Assembly (NCBI GenBank): GCA_047629355.1
Contig: JBLHWU010000300.1
Span: forward strand, 1 to 6,714
From: CAYUNA01 sp047629355
Lineage (GTDB): Bacteria > Bacteroidota > Bacteroidia > Chitinophagales > Saprospiraceae
Reading direction: 5' to 3'
DNA: 6,714 bases
A program made the translations under genes and the position numbers. The notes beneath the pieces are model-generated. The model saw nothing but the letters and a program-made list of their open reading frames with translations. It ran no database searches and was not told the DNA's origin. This document shows positions 1 to 5,345 of the stretch, in pieces (the first letter of the stretch is position 1; every line of letters starts with the position of its first letter).

Positions 1-39
1 TTTAGATAGAAGATTTGATACTCTTCACAAATATCTAAA
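1..39. repeat. Inverted repeat at the window edge
   Basis: TTTAGAT at 1-7 pairs with ATCTAAA at 33-39, and inside it ATTTG at 13-17 pairs with CAAAT at 28-32, giving 12 base pairs with a five-base bulge on one side and a ten-base loop. It may extend left of the window. It could be the terminator of a gene lying to the left, or part of a repeat; no T-run follows it. A second small hairpin, TTTTGA / TCAAAA with a TTT loop, lies at 45-59. Confidence 0.4.
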
Positions 40-123
40 CAGCCTTTTGATTTTCAAAATCTTAGCTCTAATTCCTGATTGTCAATGAACTTTGTATGTA
101 ATTTTTTTTGAATGCTCGAAATG

Positions 124-180
124 TGCCGTAGGCAGCGCGGTTGAGGTTCTTAAGGGGCAAAAACCGTTTTCACCCCTTAA
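124..180. repeat. Triloop hairpin plus 8-bp inverted repeat module
   Basis: A GC-rich mini-hairpin, TGCC-GTA-GGCA (124-134), stands out from the AT-rich surroundings. It is followed by GCGCGG, then TTGAGG (141-146), then a larger inverted repeat TTAAGGGG (150-157) / CCCCTTAA (173-180), inside which AAAA and TTTT can also pair. The same order of parts recurs at 2950-3022. The module lies about 60 bp beyond the dipeptidase stop codon, so it could help end or stabilise that transcript, but no T-run follows the arms directly. It may instead be a dispersed repeat. Confidence 0.5.
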
Positions 181-239
181 AATCCCCCTGTAAAACACAA
201 AAAAACTTACTTTAAAGTGTATTCAGTAATTTTCAGCAC

Positions 240-1703
240 CTAATTCTTGCTCGGCGTATTCTTCAACGTCGCCATCAAGAATCCCCAAAACTTCTGTACT
301 GAACTCACCGAAACCGTCTCATCTGGAGAGTGCGCCCCTCGAATCGTCGGCCCAAAAGAAATCGCATCCAAACCGGGGTAACGATTCATGATAATTCCAC
401 ATTCTAAACCTGCATGACAAGCTGCGATGTGTGGTTTTTCGTTAAACATTTCTTCATACAAATGCGCCATTTCTTTCAAAACAGGAGATTTCGCATTCGG
501 TGCCCAACCTGGATAATCACCATCATTGTTAACCGTTGCGCCAATGCTTTCAAAGCAAGCGGCTACCATATTGCAAATATCGTACTTCCCTGACTCCGTC
601 GAACTACGTTGCAAACTTTGCGTAATAAATTGACCATCTTTCACAACCACTCGCGCCAAGTTATTTGAAGTTTCCACCAAATCCGCGATGTCTGGACTCA
701 TTCTGAAAACACCATTTGGAATCGCATAAATCGCTTGAAACATCCGTTCTTGGTCAGCTGCAAACGCTACTTTTTCCGGCATTGGCGTAGTTGCCAATTC
801 AAGACTCAAATCTGGTTCCATGCTCGCAAACTCTTGAACAATCGCCGCTTTTCGAGCTTCAAATTCTGCTAAAAATGCCGCTTTCTTATCACCTGCTACC
901 ACAAAAGTTGCAAACGATTCGCGTGGAATCGCATTCCGCAAACTTCCACCATCAATCGTCGCCACATGTAAACCAAACGGATAAGACATCTTGTATAATA
1001 ATCTGTTCATCAGCTTATTAGCATTCCCCAAGCCTTTATGAATTTCCATACCAGAGTGCCCGCCTTTCAAGCCAGTAACACTCAATTGATACGCAACATC
1101 ATTTGATTTCGGTGCTTTTTGCTCATAGCGCATCGTCGTATTCGTGTCCATACCGCCCGCACAACCAATACACAATTCGTTGTCTTCTTCGGTGTCCAAA
1201 TTTAGCATAATTTGTCCCGTCAAAATCGTTTTATCCAACTCCTTCGCACCCGTCATTCCTGTCTCTTCGTCAATCGTAAACAAAGCCTCAATCGCTGGAT
1301 GTACAATATCCGTCGCTTTCAAAACCGCCATAATTGCCGCTACGCCAATACCGTTATCCGCACCTAAAGTCGTGCCGTCGGCCTTCACCCAATCACCATT
1401 AATCATCATTTTGATACCTTCGGTTGCGAAGTCAAAATTGGTATCCGAATTCTTCTGATGCACCATATCCAAGTGCGATTGCATAATAACGGTCTGGCGA
1501 TTTTCCATACCTGCGGTCGCTGGTTTTTTAATCACGACATTGCCAGTCGCATCCACAATCGTTTCAAAGCCAAGAGATTCGCCGACGCCTTTTGCCCACG
1601 CAATTACCCGCTCTTCTTTTTTGGAGGCACGAGGCACTGCATTCAAATCTGCAAAACTATTCCAAAGCCCACTTGGTTCTAAATTTCTAACTTCTTTAGA
1701 CAT
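240..1703 (-). CDS. pepD: Cytosol non-specific dipeptidase (PepD, aminoacyl-histidine dipeptidase, M20 family)
   Basis: This two-metal metallopeptidase cleaves dipeptides, including Xaa-His, in the cytoplasm to recycle amino acids. At 487 residues it has the usual full length of the family, and no signal peptide is visible. The metal site can be read in order: His77 and Asp79 in SHLDM, bridging Asp116 in LGADNG, the catalytic pair Glu146-Glu147 in IDEETG, Asp170 in LNLDTEE and His458 in RGAHSPDE. The lid/dimerisation domain holds GLKGGHSGMEIHKG from 211, and CHAGLECG (429-436) is also typical. All key residues are present, so it should be active. The ATG at 1701-1703 gives MSKEVRNLEPSGLW, the normal start for the family; no Shine-Dalgarno precedes it. 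The structured hairpin element begins only about 16 bp upstream of the start codon, so the promoter and leader must lie within or overlap it. Confidence 0.97.
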   Translation of the reverse strand: MSKEVRNLEPSGLWNSFADLNAVPRASKKEERVIAWAKGVGESLGFETIVDATGNVVIKKPATAGMENRQTVIMQSHLDMVHQKNSDTNFDFATEGIKMMINGDWVKADGTTLGADNGIGVAAIMAVLKATDIVHPAIEALFTIDEETGMTGAKELDKTILTGQIMLNLDTEEDNELCIGCAGGMDTNTTMRYEQKAPKSNDVAYQLSVTGLKGGHSGMEIHKGLGNANKLMNRLLYKMSYPFGLHVATIDGGSLRNAIPRESFATFVVAGDKKAAFLAEFEARKAAIVQEFASMEPDLSLELATTPMPEKVAFAADQERMFQAIYAIPNGVFRMSPDIADLVETSNNLARVVVKDGQFITQSLQRSSTESGKYDICNMVAACFESIGATVNNDGDYPGWAPNAKSPVLKEMAHLYEEMFNEKPHIAACHAGLECGIIMNRYPGLDAISFGPTIRGAHSPDETVSVSSVQKFWGFLMATLKNTPSKN

Positions 1704-1719
1704 AAATTCGGTATATTTA

Positions 1720-1950
1720 TTATTAGCTGATACTACGCAATAATCTCGAAGAGATTGAATAGGAATAACCGCAAATGCAATCTGCGGTTATTGAAGAAAC
1801 GTATCGCAACTCTGAAGAAGTTGAACCTTCTCTTACAACATTCGACTCTTTCAGAGTTGCGACACGTTTTTTCATTGCCCTCGGATTTCATCCGAGGTTA
1901 TTCACATTTAACTACTTCGTAGTTGTTTATCACGTAACGTCAGTTATTAA
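1720..1950. repeat. Symmetric palindromic hairpin array (MITE- or REP-like element)
   Basis: Six hairpins sit in 1742-1924: AATCTC-GAA-GAGATT (1742-1756); a 10-bp stem AATAACCGCA / TGCGGTTATT (1764-1792); a degenerate ACTCT-GAA unit centred on 1815; ACTCT-TTC-AGAGT (1845-1857); CCTCGGAT-TTC-ATCCGAGG (1879-1897); and AACTAC-TTC-GTAGTT (1910-1924). The inner two are alternatives to a long stem pairing 1793-1816 with 1850-1873 (22 Watson-Crick pairs, one G-T, one A-C mismatch). The hairpin centres are mirror images about position 1833. The two halves, read inward on opposite strands, align without gaps over 75 bases (1742-1816 against 1924-1850), with about 55 identities by hand count. Weaker similarity continues outward: TTATTAGCTGA at 1720-1730 against the reverse complement of 1940-1950. 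No transposase lies in the window. A non-autonomous mobile element or a REP/BIME-type structure is the best reading. Confidence 0.8.
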
Positions 1951-1957
1951 GTTGATT

Positions 1958-1996
1958 GGTATATTAGGAAGGAAAAACCTCCGTTTTCGATATACC
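1958..1996. repeat. Hairpin flanking the palindromic array
   Basis: GGTATAT (1958-1964) pairs with ATATACC (1990-1996). Inside it GGAAGG (1967-1972) pairs with CCTCC (1978-1982) with one bulged A and an AAAAA loop. It lies eight bases beyond the symmetric array, and only on this side. On the plus strand it is followed by CTTTTTTTATAA, so it can also be read as a rho-independent terminator, though no plus-strand gene lies upstream. It may be the end of the same repeat element. Confidence 0.6.
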
Positions 1997-2058
1997 CTTT
2001 TTTATAATTTGGTTTAATTTTTTTGGCAAAAGTAAGCAATTTTAAACGATTTTGACAC

Positions 2059-2100
2059 AAAAAAACGGTTAGAACTGATGATTCGTTCTAACCCTTTTTT
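2059..2100 (-). terminator. Rho-independent terminator, probably bidirectional in form
   Basis: GGTTAGAAC (2067-2075) and GTTCTAACC (2085-2093) form a perfect 9-bp stem with a nine-base loop. On the minus strand it is preceded by six A and followed, after one base, by seven T, the classic form. It lies about 93 bp past the stop of the lipoprotein gene, which it probably ends. A further outer pair, ATTTTAAAC (2039-2047) / GTTTAAAAT (2101-2109), extends the symmetry. Confidence 0.8.
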
Positions 2101-2192
2101 GTTTAAAATAGGCAAAATCTATAGATTTTATGCTAAATACTTTCACATAACCTCTCCGTATGCCCTGTGCCGTACCATGCGCTGTTTAAATC

Positions 2193-2855
2193 CTAAAAAG
2201 AAATCTCATTCGCCATCGTCCCCACTCCACGTCCTAAATCAGAGACAGAAGTTTCCAATTTTATCGCTTTTCCACTTGGCGCAACAAAAGCCTTTTTATT
2301 AGAAAAATCCTTAATCAGCTTGCTGAATCGGTAAATGCTCACCACTTTCGCAGATTCCAAGGCAAACTGCGCAAAACCTGGCAAATTTGCAAATTCTTTG
2401 GTATCAATTGGATAATCAAACAAACGACTAAAAGTGCTGCCTTTATTGGCAAAGCTTTCATTTTCAATCGGTTGCACATATAAATAGTCCAATGATTTAC
2501 TCACCGTTGTAATAGCGGTATTCAACACTTCTACATTCGTAAAATCTGCTTTCACTGAGAAAATATAGCTTTCATAGTCACTATTAATCGCTACATTCGA
2601 CATACCTTTCACGCCTTCCATGACTACTTTGATGTGCTTAAAGATTGACTCAACGTTCTTGTCTTTCATCACGCCGTTCGTCTCCTCGGCTTGCAAATAT
2701 TTCTTCACCTGGTCTTTGCTTTGACTCAAATTAACGACCAAATTGAAATCTCCCGCGCCATCATCACCGACATTCACTTCCTCGCGGACTTCAAAGCAGC
2801 TATTTAAACATAAGGGTAAGATTAGAAGAAGTGAGAATTTTAAGAATCGTTGCAT
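2193..2855 (-). CDS. Putative lipoprotein of unknown function
   Basis: The 220-residue product begins with a basic MQRFLK, a hydrophobic stretch (about residues 7-17) and a lipobox LNSC, with Cys20 as the likely acylated residue, so it should be exported by Sec, processed by signal peptidase II and anchored in a membrane. The mature part starts FEVREEVNVGDDGAGDFNLVV, a beta-rich opening with an acidic DGxGDF turn of a kind I associate with hypothetical lipoproteins of Bacteroidota; I do not recognise a named family. The middle (about 45-90) is helical and charged, and the rest alternates strands and helices with no obvious catalytic motif and no further cysteine. The ATG at 2853-2855 is chosen because it gives a complete signal peptide. 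No Shine-Dalgarno precedes it. It appears monocistronic: a strong terminator follows and about 450 bp of non-coding DNA precedes. Function unknown. Confidence 0.85.
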   Translation of the reverse strand: MQRFLKFSLLLILPLCLNSCFEVREEVNVGDDGAGDFNLVVNLSQSKDQVKKYLQAEETNGVMKDKNVESIFKHIKVVMEGVKGMSNVAINSDYESYIFSVKADFTNVEVLNTAITTVSKSLDYLYVQPIENESFANKGSTFSRLFDYPIDTKEFANLPGFAQFALESAKVVSIYRFSKLIKDFSNKKAFVAPSGKAIKLETSVSDLGRGVGTMANEISF

Positions 2856-2949
2856 GGATTTATTTTTTGAACTGTAAATACAAAGTTTATTTAAAAAATG
2901 AGAAGCGAGAAAATCTTACAATTTTAGAGCTTCAGGAAAACAGTGCGTG

Positions 2950-3022
2950 TTGCCTGCGGCAAAGCGGGTGGGATTATTGAGGAGGAAGAAGAATTTTTTA
3001 CAGAATCATTCTTCCTCCTCAA
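2950..3022. repeat. Triloop hairpin plus 14-bp inverted repeat module
   Basis: TTGCC-TGC-GGCAA (2950-2962) is a five-base-pair mini-hairpin, followed by AGCGGG and then a perfect 14-bp inverted repeat, TTGAGGAGGAAGAA (2977-2990) against 3009-3022, with an 18-base spacer. Order and wording match the module at 124-180: TGCCnnnGGCA, then GCGG, then TTGAGG, then a larger inverted repeat. No T-run follows either arm, so it is not a standard terminator. Confidence 0.6.
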
Positions 3023-3190
3023 ACTCCTCTTGTTTAAATACAGATAACCTTTTGTAGTCTGAAATTACACATTTATTTAACCGCAAAAATAGCTATTTGT
3101 TACATTGGAAAGAGTTATTAAAAAGCTAAAATCTATACGGCAAAATAAAATAATAAATTAGCCATTTATAGACTGCCCTTTTTCCGTTTT

Positions 3191-3226
3191 AAAAAAAATA
3201 CTTCCGTAGCATAGGCTATGTAAGGA
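3191..3226 (-). terminator. Probable terminator of the methyltransferase gene
   Basis: On the minus strand an imperfect hairpin, with arms 3203-3213 and 3217-3226 (TCC/GGA outside, CATA/TATG inside, one bulge and one mismatch, three-base loop), is followed after a few bases by a run of eight T (3198-3191). It lies about 76 bp beyond the methyltransferase stop codon and no other gene lies between. Confidence 0.5.
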
Positions 3227-3301
3227 TTTTTCAAATTCCTTAAACAAAAAAATGACTAGTCTAAAATGACCACTTTATTAATTTATTTTGCCCAAGTAAT
3301 C

Positions 3302-4045
3302 TCATCTTTTTCGACAAATTAAAACGGTCTCTTCCTTTTTTAATCCATGAAAATTAGCAGCATCCTTTTCTTCAAAACATCGAATATTTACTTGAAAACC
3401 AGCCGATTGCAAACGCTCGGCTAAACCGTTTGCGGAATACACGCGCACATGATCTTCTTGGTCAAAATATTTTGATTTATCTACCTTTGAAGTAATTGAC
3501 CAATCTTCATATATGTCCCCTTCTTTAAAAGGTGTTTGAATAATTATCGTTCCTCCCCTTTTTAAAACACGAAAAAGTTCGCGCATGGCCTTTCCGTCTT
3601 CGATAATGTGCTCTAAAACGTGGTAACAAATAATATAGTCAAAACGCTCATCGGGTTCCTTAATTTGAGTAATGTCCAATTTTTTATCCGCCAAAAATTC
3701 ATCCTCATAATCGGTGCTGATATACTCAATCGCCGTCATTTTTTTCAATTTTCGAAATAATGGGCGTGACGGTGAAAAATGCAAAATCCGTCCTTGCAAA
3801 GTCATTTCTTCGCTCAAAATTTTCCAGAGCAGCCGATTTCTCGAAATACTACCACAGAACGGACACAATTTGTCACCATTTTCCAAAACAATGAATTTTG
3901 AAAAATGATGCGCACAAACATTGCATTGATGCTGGTTGCCCCGATAAAAAATGGATGCAGGAATCCTACGCAACCATGCTTCATTTTCTTGCAAAAACGA
4001 TTTAGGGACAACCGCTTTTAAAATATTTTTTACGGTTTGATACAT
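3302..4045 (-). CDS. SAM-dependent methyltransferase (class I) with N-terminal zinc knuckle
   Basis: The 247-residue protein has two parts. Residues 41-64 carry CNVC and CPFC, four cysteines that very probably bind a structural zinc. Residues about 85-175 form a Methyltransf_11-type Rossmann domain: LHFSPSRPLFRKL takes the place of the usual glycine-rich motif I, an acidic STDY (Asp112) follows the second strand, then LDITQI, FDYIICYHVLEHI (135-147) and a post-motif RVLKRGGTIIIQTPF. Glycine-poor motif I is, as far as I recall, normal for this zinc-knuckle subfamily and need not mean loss of SAM binding. The C-terminal DHVRVYSANGLAERLQSAGF (198-217) is also typical of it. The N-terminus suggests a small hydrophobic or amphipathic helix but no clear signal peptide. 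The substrate cannot be told from sequence; relatives often sit in surface-glycan or sugar-modification loci, yet no glycan gene is visible here. The gene stands alone, divergent from the beta-barrel gene. Confidence 0.88.
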   Translation of the reverse strand: MYQTVKNILKAVVPKSFLQENEAWLRRIPASIFYRGNQHQCNVCAHHFSKFIVLENGDKLCPFCGSISRNRLLWKILSEEMTLQGRILHFSPSRPLFRKLKKMTAIEYISTDYEDEFLADKKLDITQIKEPDERFDYIICYHVLEHIIEDGKAMRELFRVLKRGGTIIIQTPFKEGDIYEDWSITSKVDKSKYFDQEDHVRVYSANGLAERLQSAGFQVNIRCFEEKDAANFHGLKKEETVLICRKR

Positions 4046-4049
4046 GCCC

Positions 4050-4057
4050 CAAAGGTA
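4050..4057 (-). promoter_or_regulatory. Bacteroidota-type -7 promoter box of the methyltransferase gene
   Basis: On the minus strand TACCTTTG matches the Bacteroidota consensus TAnnTTTG exactly and ends four bases before the ATG. A TTC (4078-4076) stands 18 bases further upstream where TTG is expected, a two-of-three match. Transcription would then start at or within a few bases of the start codon, implying a leaderless or nearly leaderless mRNA. Confidence 0.45.
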
Positions 4058-4142
4058 AAATCATTTTGGTCATTTGAAAATTCTTTTTAAAAAAGCAGCA
4101 ACCAACTTAGGGGGAGCGTTGTATTTAATGGTATAAAAAGAA

Positions 4143-4179
4143 GTCAGAAGCGAGACCATTTCATCGTCAGAAGTCAGAA
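4143..4179. repeat. Degenerate heptamer repeat (GTCAGAA family)
   Basis: GTCAGAA occurs at 4143-4149, 4166-4172 and 4173-4179, the last two in tandem, with the related GCGAGAC directly after the first. The longer AAGTCAGAA recurs at exactly 30 bases (4141 and 4171). AGAAGCGAGA is shared with the pair of related heptamers at 2898-2911. This looks like a decayed microsatellite-type repeat dispersed between genes. Confidence 0.5.
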
Positions 4180-4200
4180 AATTCAACTAATTCTATTAAG

Positions 4201-4235
4201 ATAGGCTACCATAAATATGTATGGATAACGCCTAT
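4201..4235. repeat. Nested inverted repeat
   Basis: ATAGGC (4201-4206) pairs with GCCTAT (4230-4235), and inside it CCATA (4209-4213) pairs with TATGG (4220-4224), leaving a six-base loop and an asymmetric internal loop. TTTTAA follows on the plus strand. No plus-strand gene ends nearby, so a terminator role is unlikely; a regulatory stem or repeat remnant is possible. Confidence 0.4.
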
Positions 4236-4253
4236 TTTAAAAGAAAATATCTC

Positions 4254-4279
4254 TTGTCATTTCAACCAAAGCGGAGAAA
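4254..4279 (+). repeat. Degenerate copy of a dispersed Bacteroidota intergenic motif
   Basis: The segment begins TTGTCATTTCAACC and ends GCGGAGAAA. It resembles a motif I recall as widely repeated between genes in Bacteroidota, TGTCATTTCGACC followed by a short G-rich stretch and GAGAAAT. TTTC and GAAA at its two sides, with CC/GG inside, can pair as a small hairpin. The identification is from memory and only one degenerate copy is in the window. Confidence 0.4.
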
Positions 4280-4382
4280 AAGACCACAATAAACGTTGCT
4301 AAATAACGGACTTATTCTTTCACCGTTACTAAGCGGTTTGATTCCTGACTGATAACTTTCTCAATTTAAAATTATACCTAAA

Positions 4383-5168
4383 ATGAAAAATATACTCTTT
4401 ACACTATTGTTAACTACCATTTTTACCGTCAATAACACCCAAGCGCAGCTAATTGAAGGCATGGAAGGCGCACTCAGTGGTTCCAACGAATTTTCTGGCG
4501 GCGGCGGTGGAGACTTTGATGATTGGTTTTTCTTAGTCGAACTTCTCTGGTATCCAACTTATGGACTATTTTTTGGTTTTGAAGGCGAAAGAAACCCTAA
4601 CGAAATCGATTTTGCCCGTTACCCGTATGAATTTGAAACCGAAGGCATTTATCGGGACTATAAATACACCGGCTACCGTGCCCGTGGCGAATTCAACTTC
4701 CATTTTCAAAGTAATGAAGACAATCTCTATGGTGGATACGCACAAATAAAATACTCGCCTTGCCGTTTTCTAAATTTTGAAGCGAATCACTTGCGATTGG
4801 TAGAAGTCCTTGATAATCAGGAAGATAAAACGGATGCTTTGTCAATTACTAATATAAATGTACAGTTCAATCGCATCCGACATCACCGCATTCAAGGTTG
4901 GTGGGGACTCGGTGCGATGATAATTAAAGGAGAAAAAGAATACGTAAGTCCAAGCTTCGTGTTAGGGACGACGATTTATTTTATGAAGCCATTAAGTTTG
5001 TATTTGGATACGCAGGTTGGCTATCCAAATGGCACGATTGCGAGGCAAACACAAGCCCGTTTACAAGTACATTTGAGCCGTTTTAAAATATATGGTGGGT
5101 ATCAAGGAACACGATTTGGGGAGATTTTTGAGCCGAATTGGACGTTGGGAGCAGGTGTTCATTTTTAG
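4383..5168 (+). CDS. Exported protein, probable outer-membrane beta-barrel, function unknown
   Basis: The 261-residue product has a clear Sec signal peptide: MKN, a hydrophobic core from about residue 4 to 16, and likely cleavage after TQA at 21. A glycine-rich, acidic stretch follows (GGGGG at 39-43, then DFDDW). From about residue 48 to the end there are alternating aromatic and polar strands such as WFFLVELLWYPTYGLFFGFEG, TGYRARGEFNFHF, LYGGYAQIKY, FKIYGGYQGTRF and finally WTLGAGVHF, ending in phenylalanine. That pattern with a C-terminal aromatic residue is the usual signature of a barrel assembled by the BAM machinery. I do not recognise a named family, and nothing points to a substrate. 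The ATG is chosen because it gives an intact signal peptide; upstream DNA is AT-rich without a Shine-Dalgarno. The gene is alone on its strand and is followed by a terminator hairpin. Confidence 0.88.
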   Translation: MKNILFTLLLTTIFTVNNTQAQLIEGMEGALSGSNEFSGGGGGDFDDWFFLVELLWYPTYGLFFGFEGERNPNEIDFARYPYEFETEGIYRDYKYTGYRARGEFNFHFQSNEDNLYGGYAQIKYSPCRFLNFEANHLRLVEVLDNQEDKTDALSITNINVQFNRIRHHRIQGWWGLGAMIIKGEKEYVSPSFVLGTTIYFMKPLSLYLDTQVGYPNGTIARQTQARLQVHLSRFKIYGGYQGTRFGEIFEPNWTLGAGVHF

Positions 5169-5186
5169 TGACAATAAAGAATTAAG

Positions 5187-5215
5187 TACCTGAACACAAT
5201 TAATCAGGTAATTTT
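5187..5215 (+). terminator. Probable terminator of the exported-protein gene
   Basis: TACCTGA (5187-5193) and TCAGGTA (5204-5210) form a perfect 7-bp stem with a ten-base loop, followed by ATTTT. It lies 18 bp beyond the stop codon. The right arm can instead pair with a distant third copy (5320-5333), so two structures compete. Confidence 0.55.
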
Positions 5216-5333
5216 ATAAACATCTTTTCCGCTATTTTTCCCTTAAAAATTTCTTCAATAACACTGGCTATTCAAGAATTTTTAAAGAAAAACTATCGAA
5301 AAAATCTTGTCTGAAAATTTTACCTGATTAATT
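5198..5333. repeat. Long-spaced 14-bp inverted repeat in a convergent gap
   Basis: AATTAATCAGGTAA (5198-5211) and TTACCTGATTAATT (5320-5333) are perfect inverted copies 108 bases apart, between two convergent genes. The left copy overlaps the terminator hairpin. The spacer is AT-rich and shows no gene. It could mark the ends of a small inserted element, or serve as an alternative terminator fold for transcripts from either side. Confidence 0.6.
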
Positions 5334-5345
5334 ACTGCGCGTTAC

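Larger units (their letters stand above)
2856..3301. other. Intergenic region, 446 bp
   Basis: No convincing gene is visible here. It holds, from left to right, the presumed leader and promoter of the lipoprotein gene, a pair of degenerate heptamers ATGAGAA-GCGAGAA (2898-2911), the hairpin module at 2950-3022, a perfect 12-bp palindrome AAATAGCTATTT (3087-3098) that overlaps a TAnnTTTG match on the minus strand (3084-3091), the methyltransferase terminator (3191-3226), and a direct repeat AAAATGAC (3249-3256 and 3263-3270) on either side of ACTAGT. If the 3084-3091 box is the lipoprotein promoter, its leader would be about 225 bases and would carry the whole hairpin module; no -33 TTG is visible at the right spacing, so this is weak. 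Confidence 0.5.
4046..4382. other. Divergent intergenic region, 337 bp
   Basis: This region separates the minus-strand methyltransferase from the plus-strand exported-protein gene and must carry both promoters. Only the methyltransferase box (4050-4057) is clear. For the plus-strand gene the best candidate is TAACTTTC at 4353-4360, which lacks the final G and has no properly spaced TTG, so I do not call it. The middle is filled with degenerate repeats described separately. No gene is supported here. Confidence 0.6.

Noticed and set aside
2..88. Open frame of about 28 codons ending in TGA at 86-88, possibly the tail of a plus-strand gene to the left
   Set aside because: Too short to judge, no recognisable motif, and it overlaps the 1-39 inverted repeat.
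199..218. Palindrome ACTTTAAAGT with a run of seven T on the minus strand, a possible dipeptidase terminator
   Set aside because: The usable stem is only three or four AT-rich pairs, too weak to support a terminator call, although the position is suitable.
791..1743. Plus-strand open frames opposite the dipeptidase gene
   Set aside because: They are antisense shadows of a gene with full family conservation and show no domain of their own.
1742..1924. CRISPR array
   Set aside because: The units are different palindromes in mirrored orientation, not direct identical repeats with unique spacers, and no cas gene is present.
1775..2017. Plus-strand open frame of 80 codons
   Set aside because: It runs straight through the hairpin array and terminal hairpin, so its residues are set by the palindromes. 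It has no initiation signal or recognisable domain.
2078..2302. Plus-strand open frame of 74 codons
   Set aside because: It begins in the terminator loop and then overlaps the lipoprotein gene in antisense; composition is low-complexity lysine, serine and proline.
3087..3098. Perfect 12-bp palindrome AAATAGCTATTT as an operator
   Set aside because: AT-rich palindromes of this size arise by chance, it is about 230 bp from the nearest start codon, and no second copy is present.
3814..4011. Second minus-strand frame within the methyltransferase gene
   Set aside because: It is a frame-shifted reading of the zinc-knuckle region; the main frame holds all conserved motifs, so there is no frameshift.
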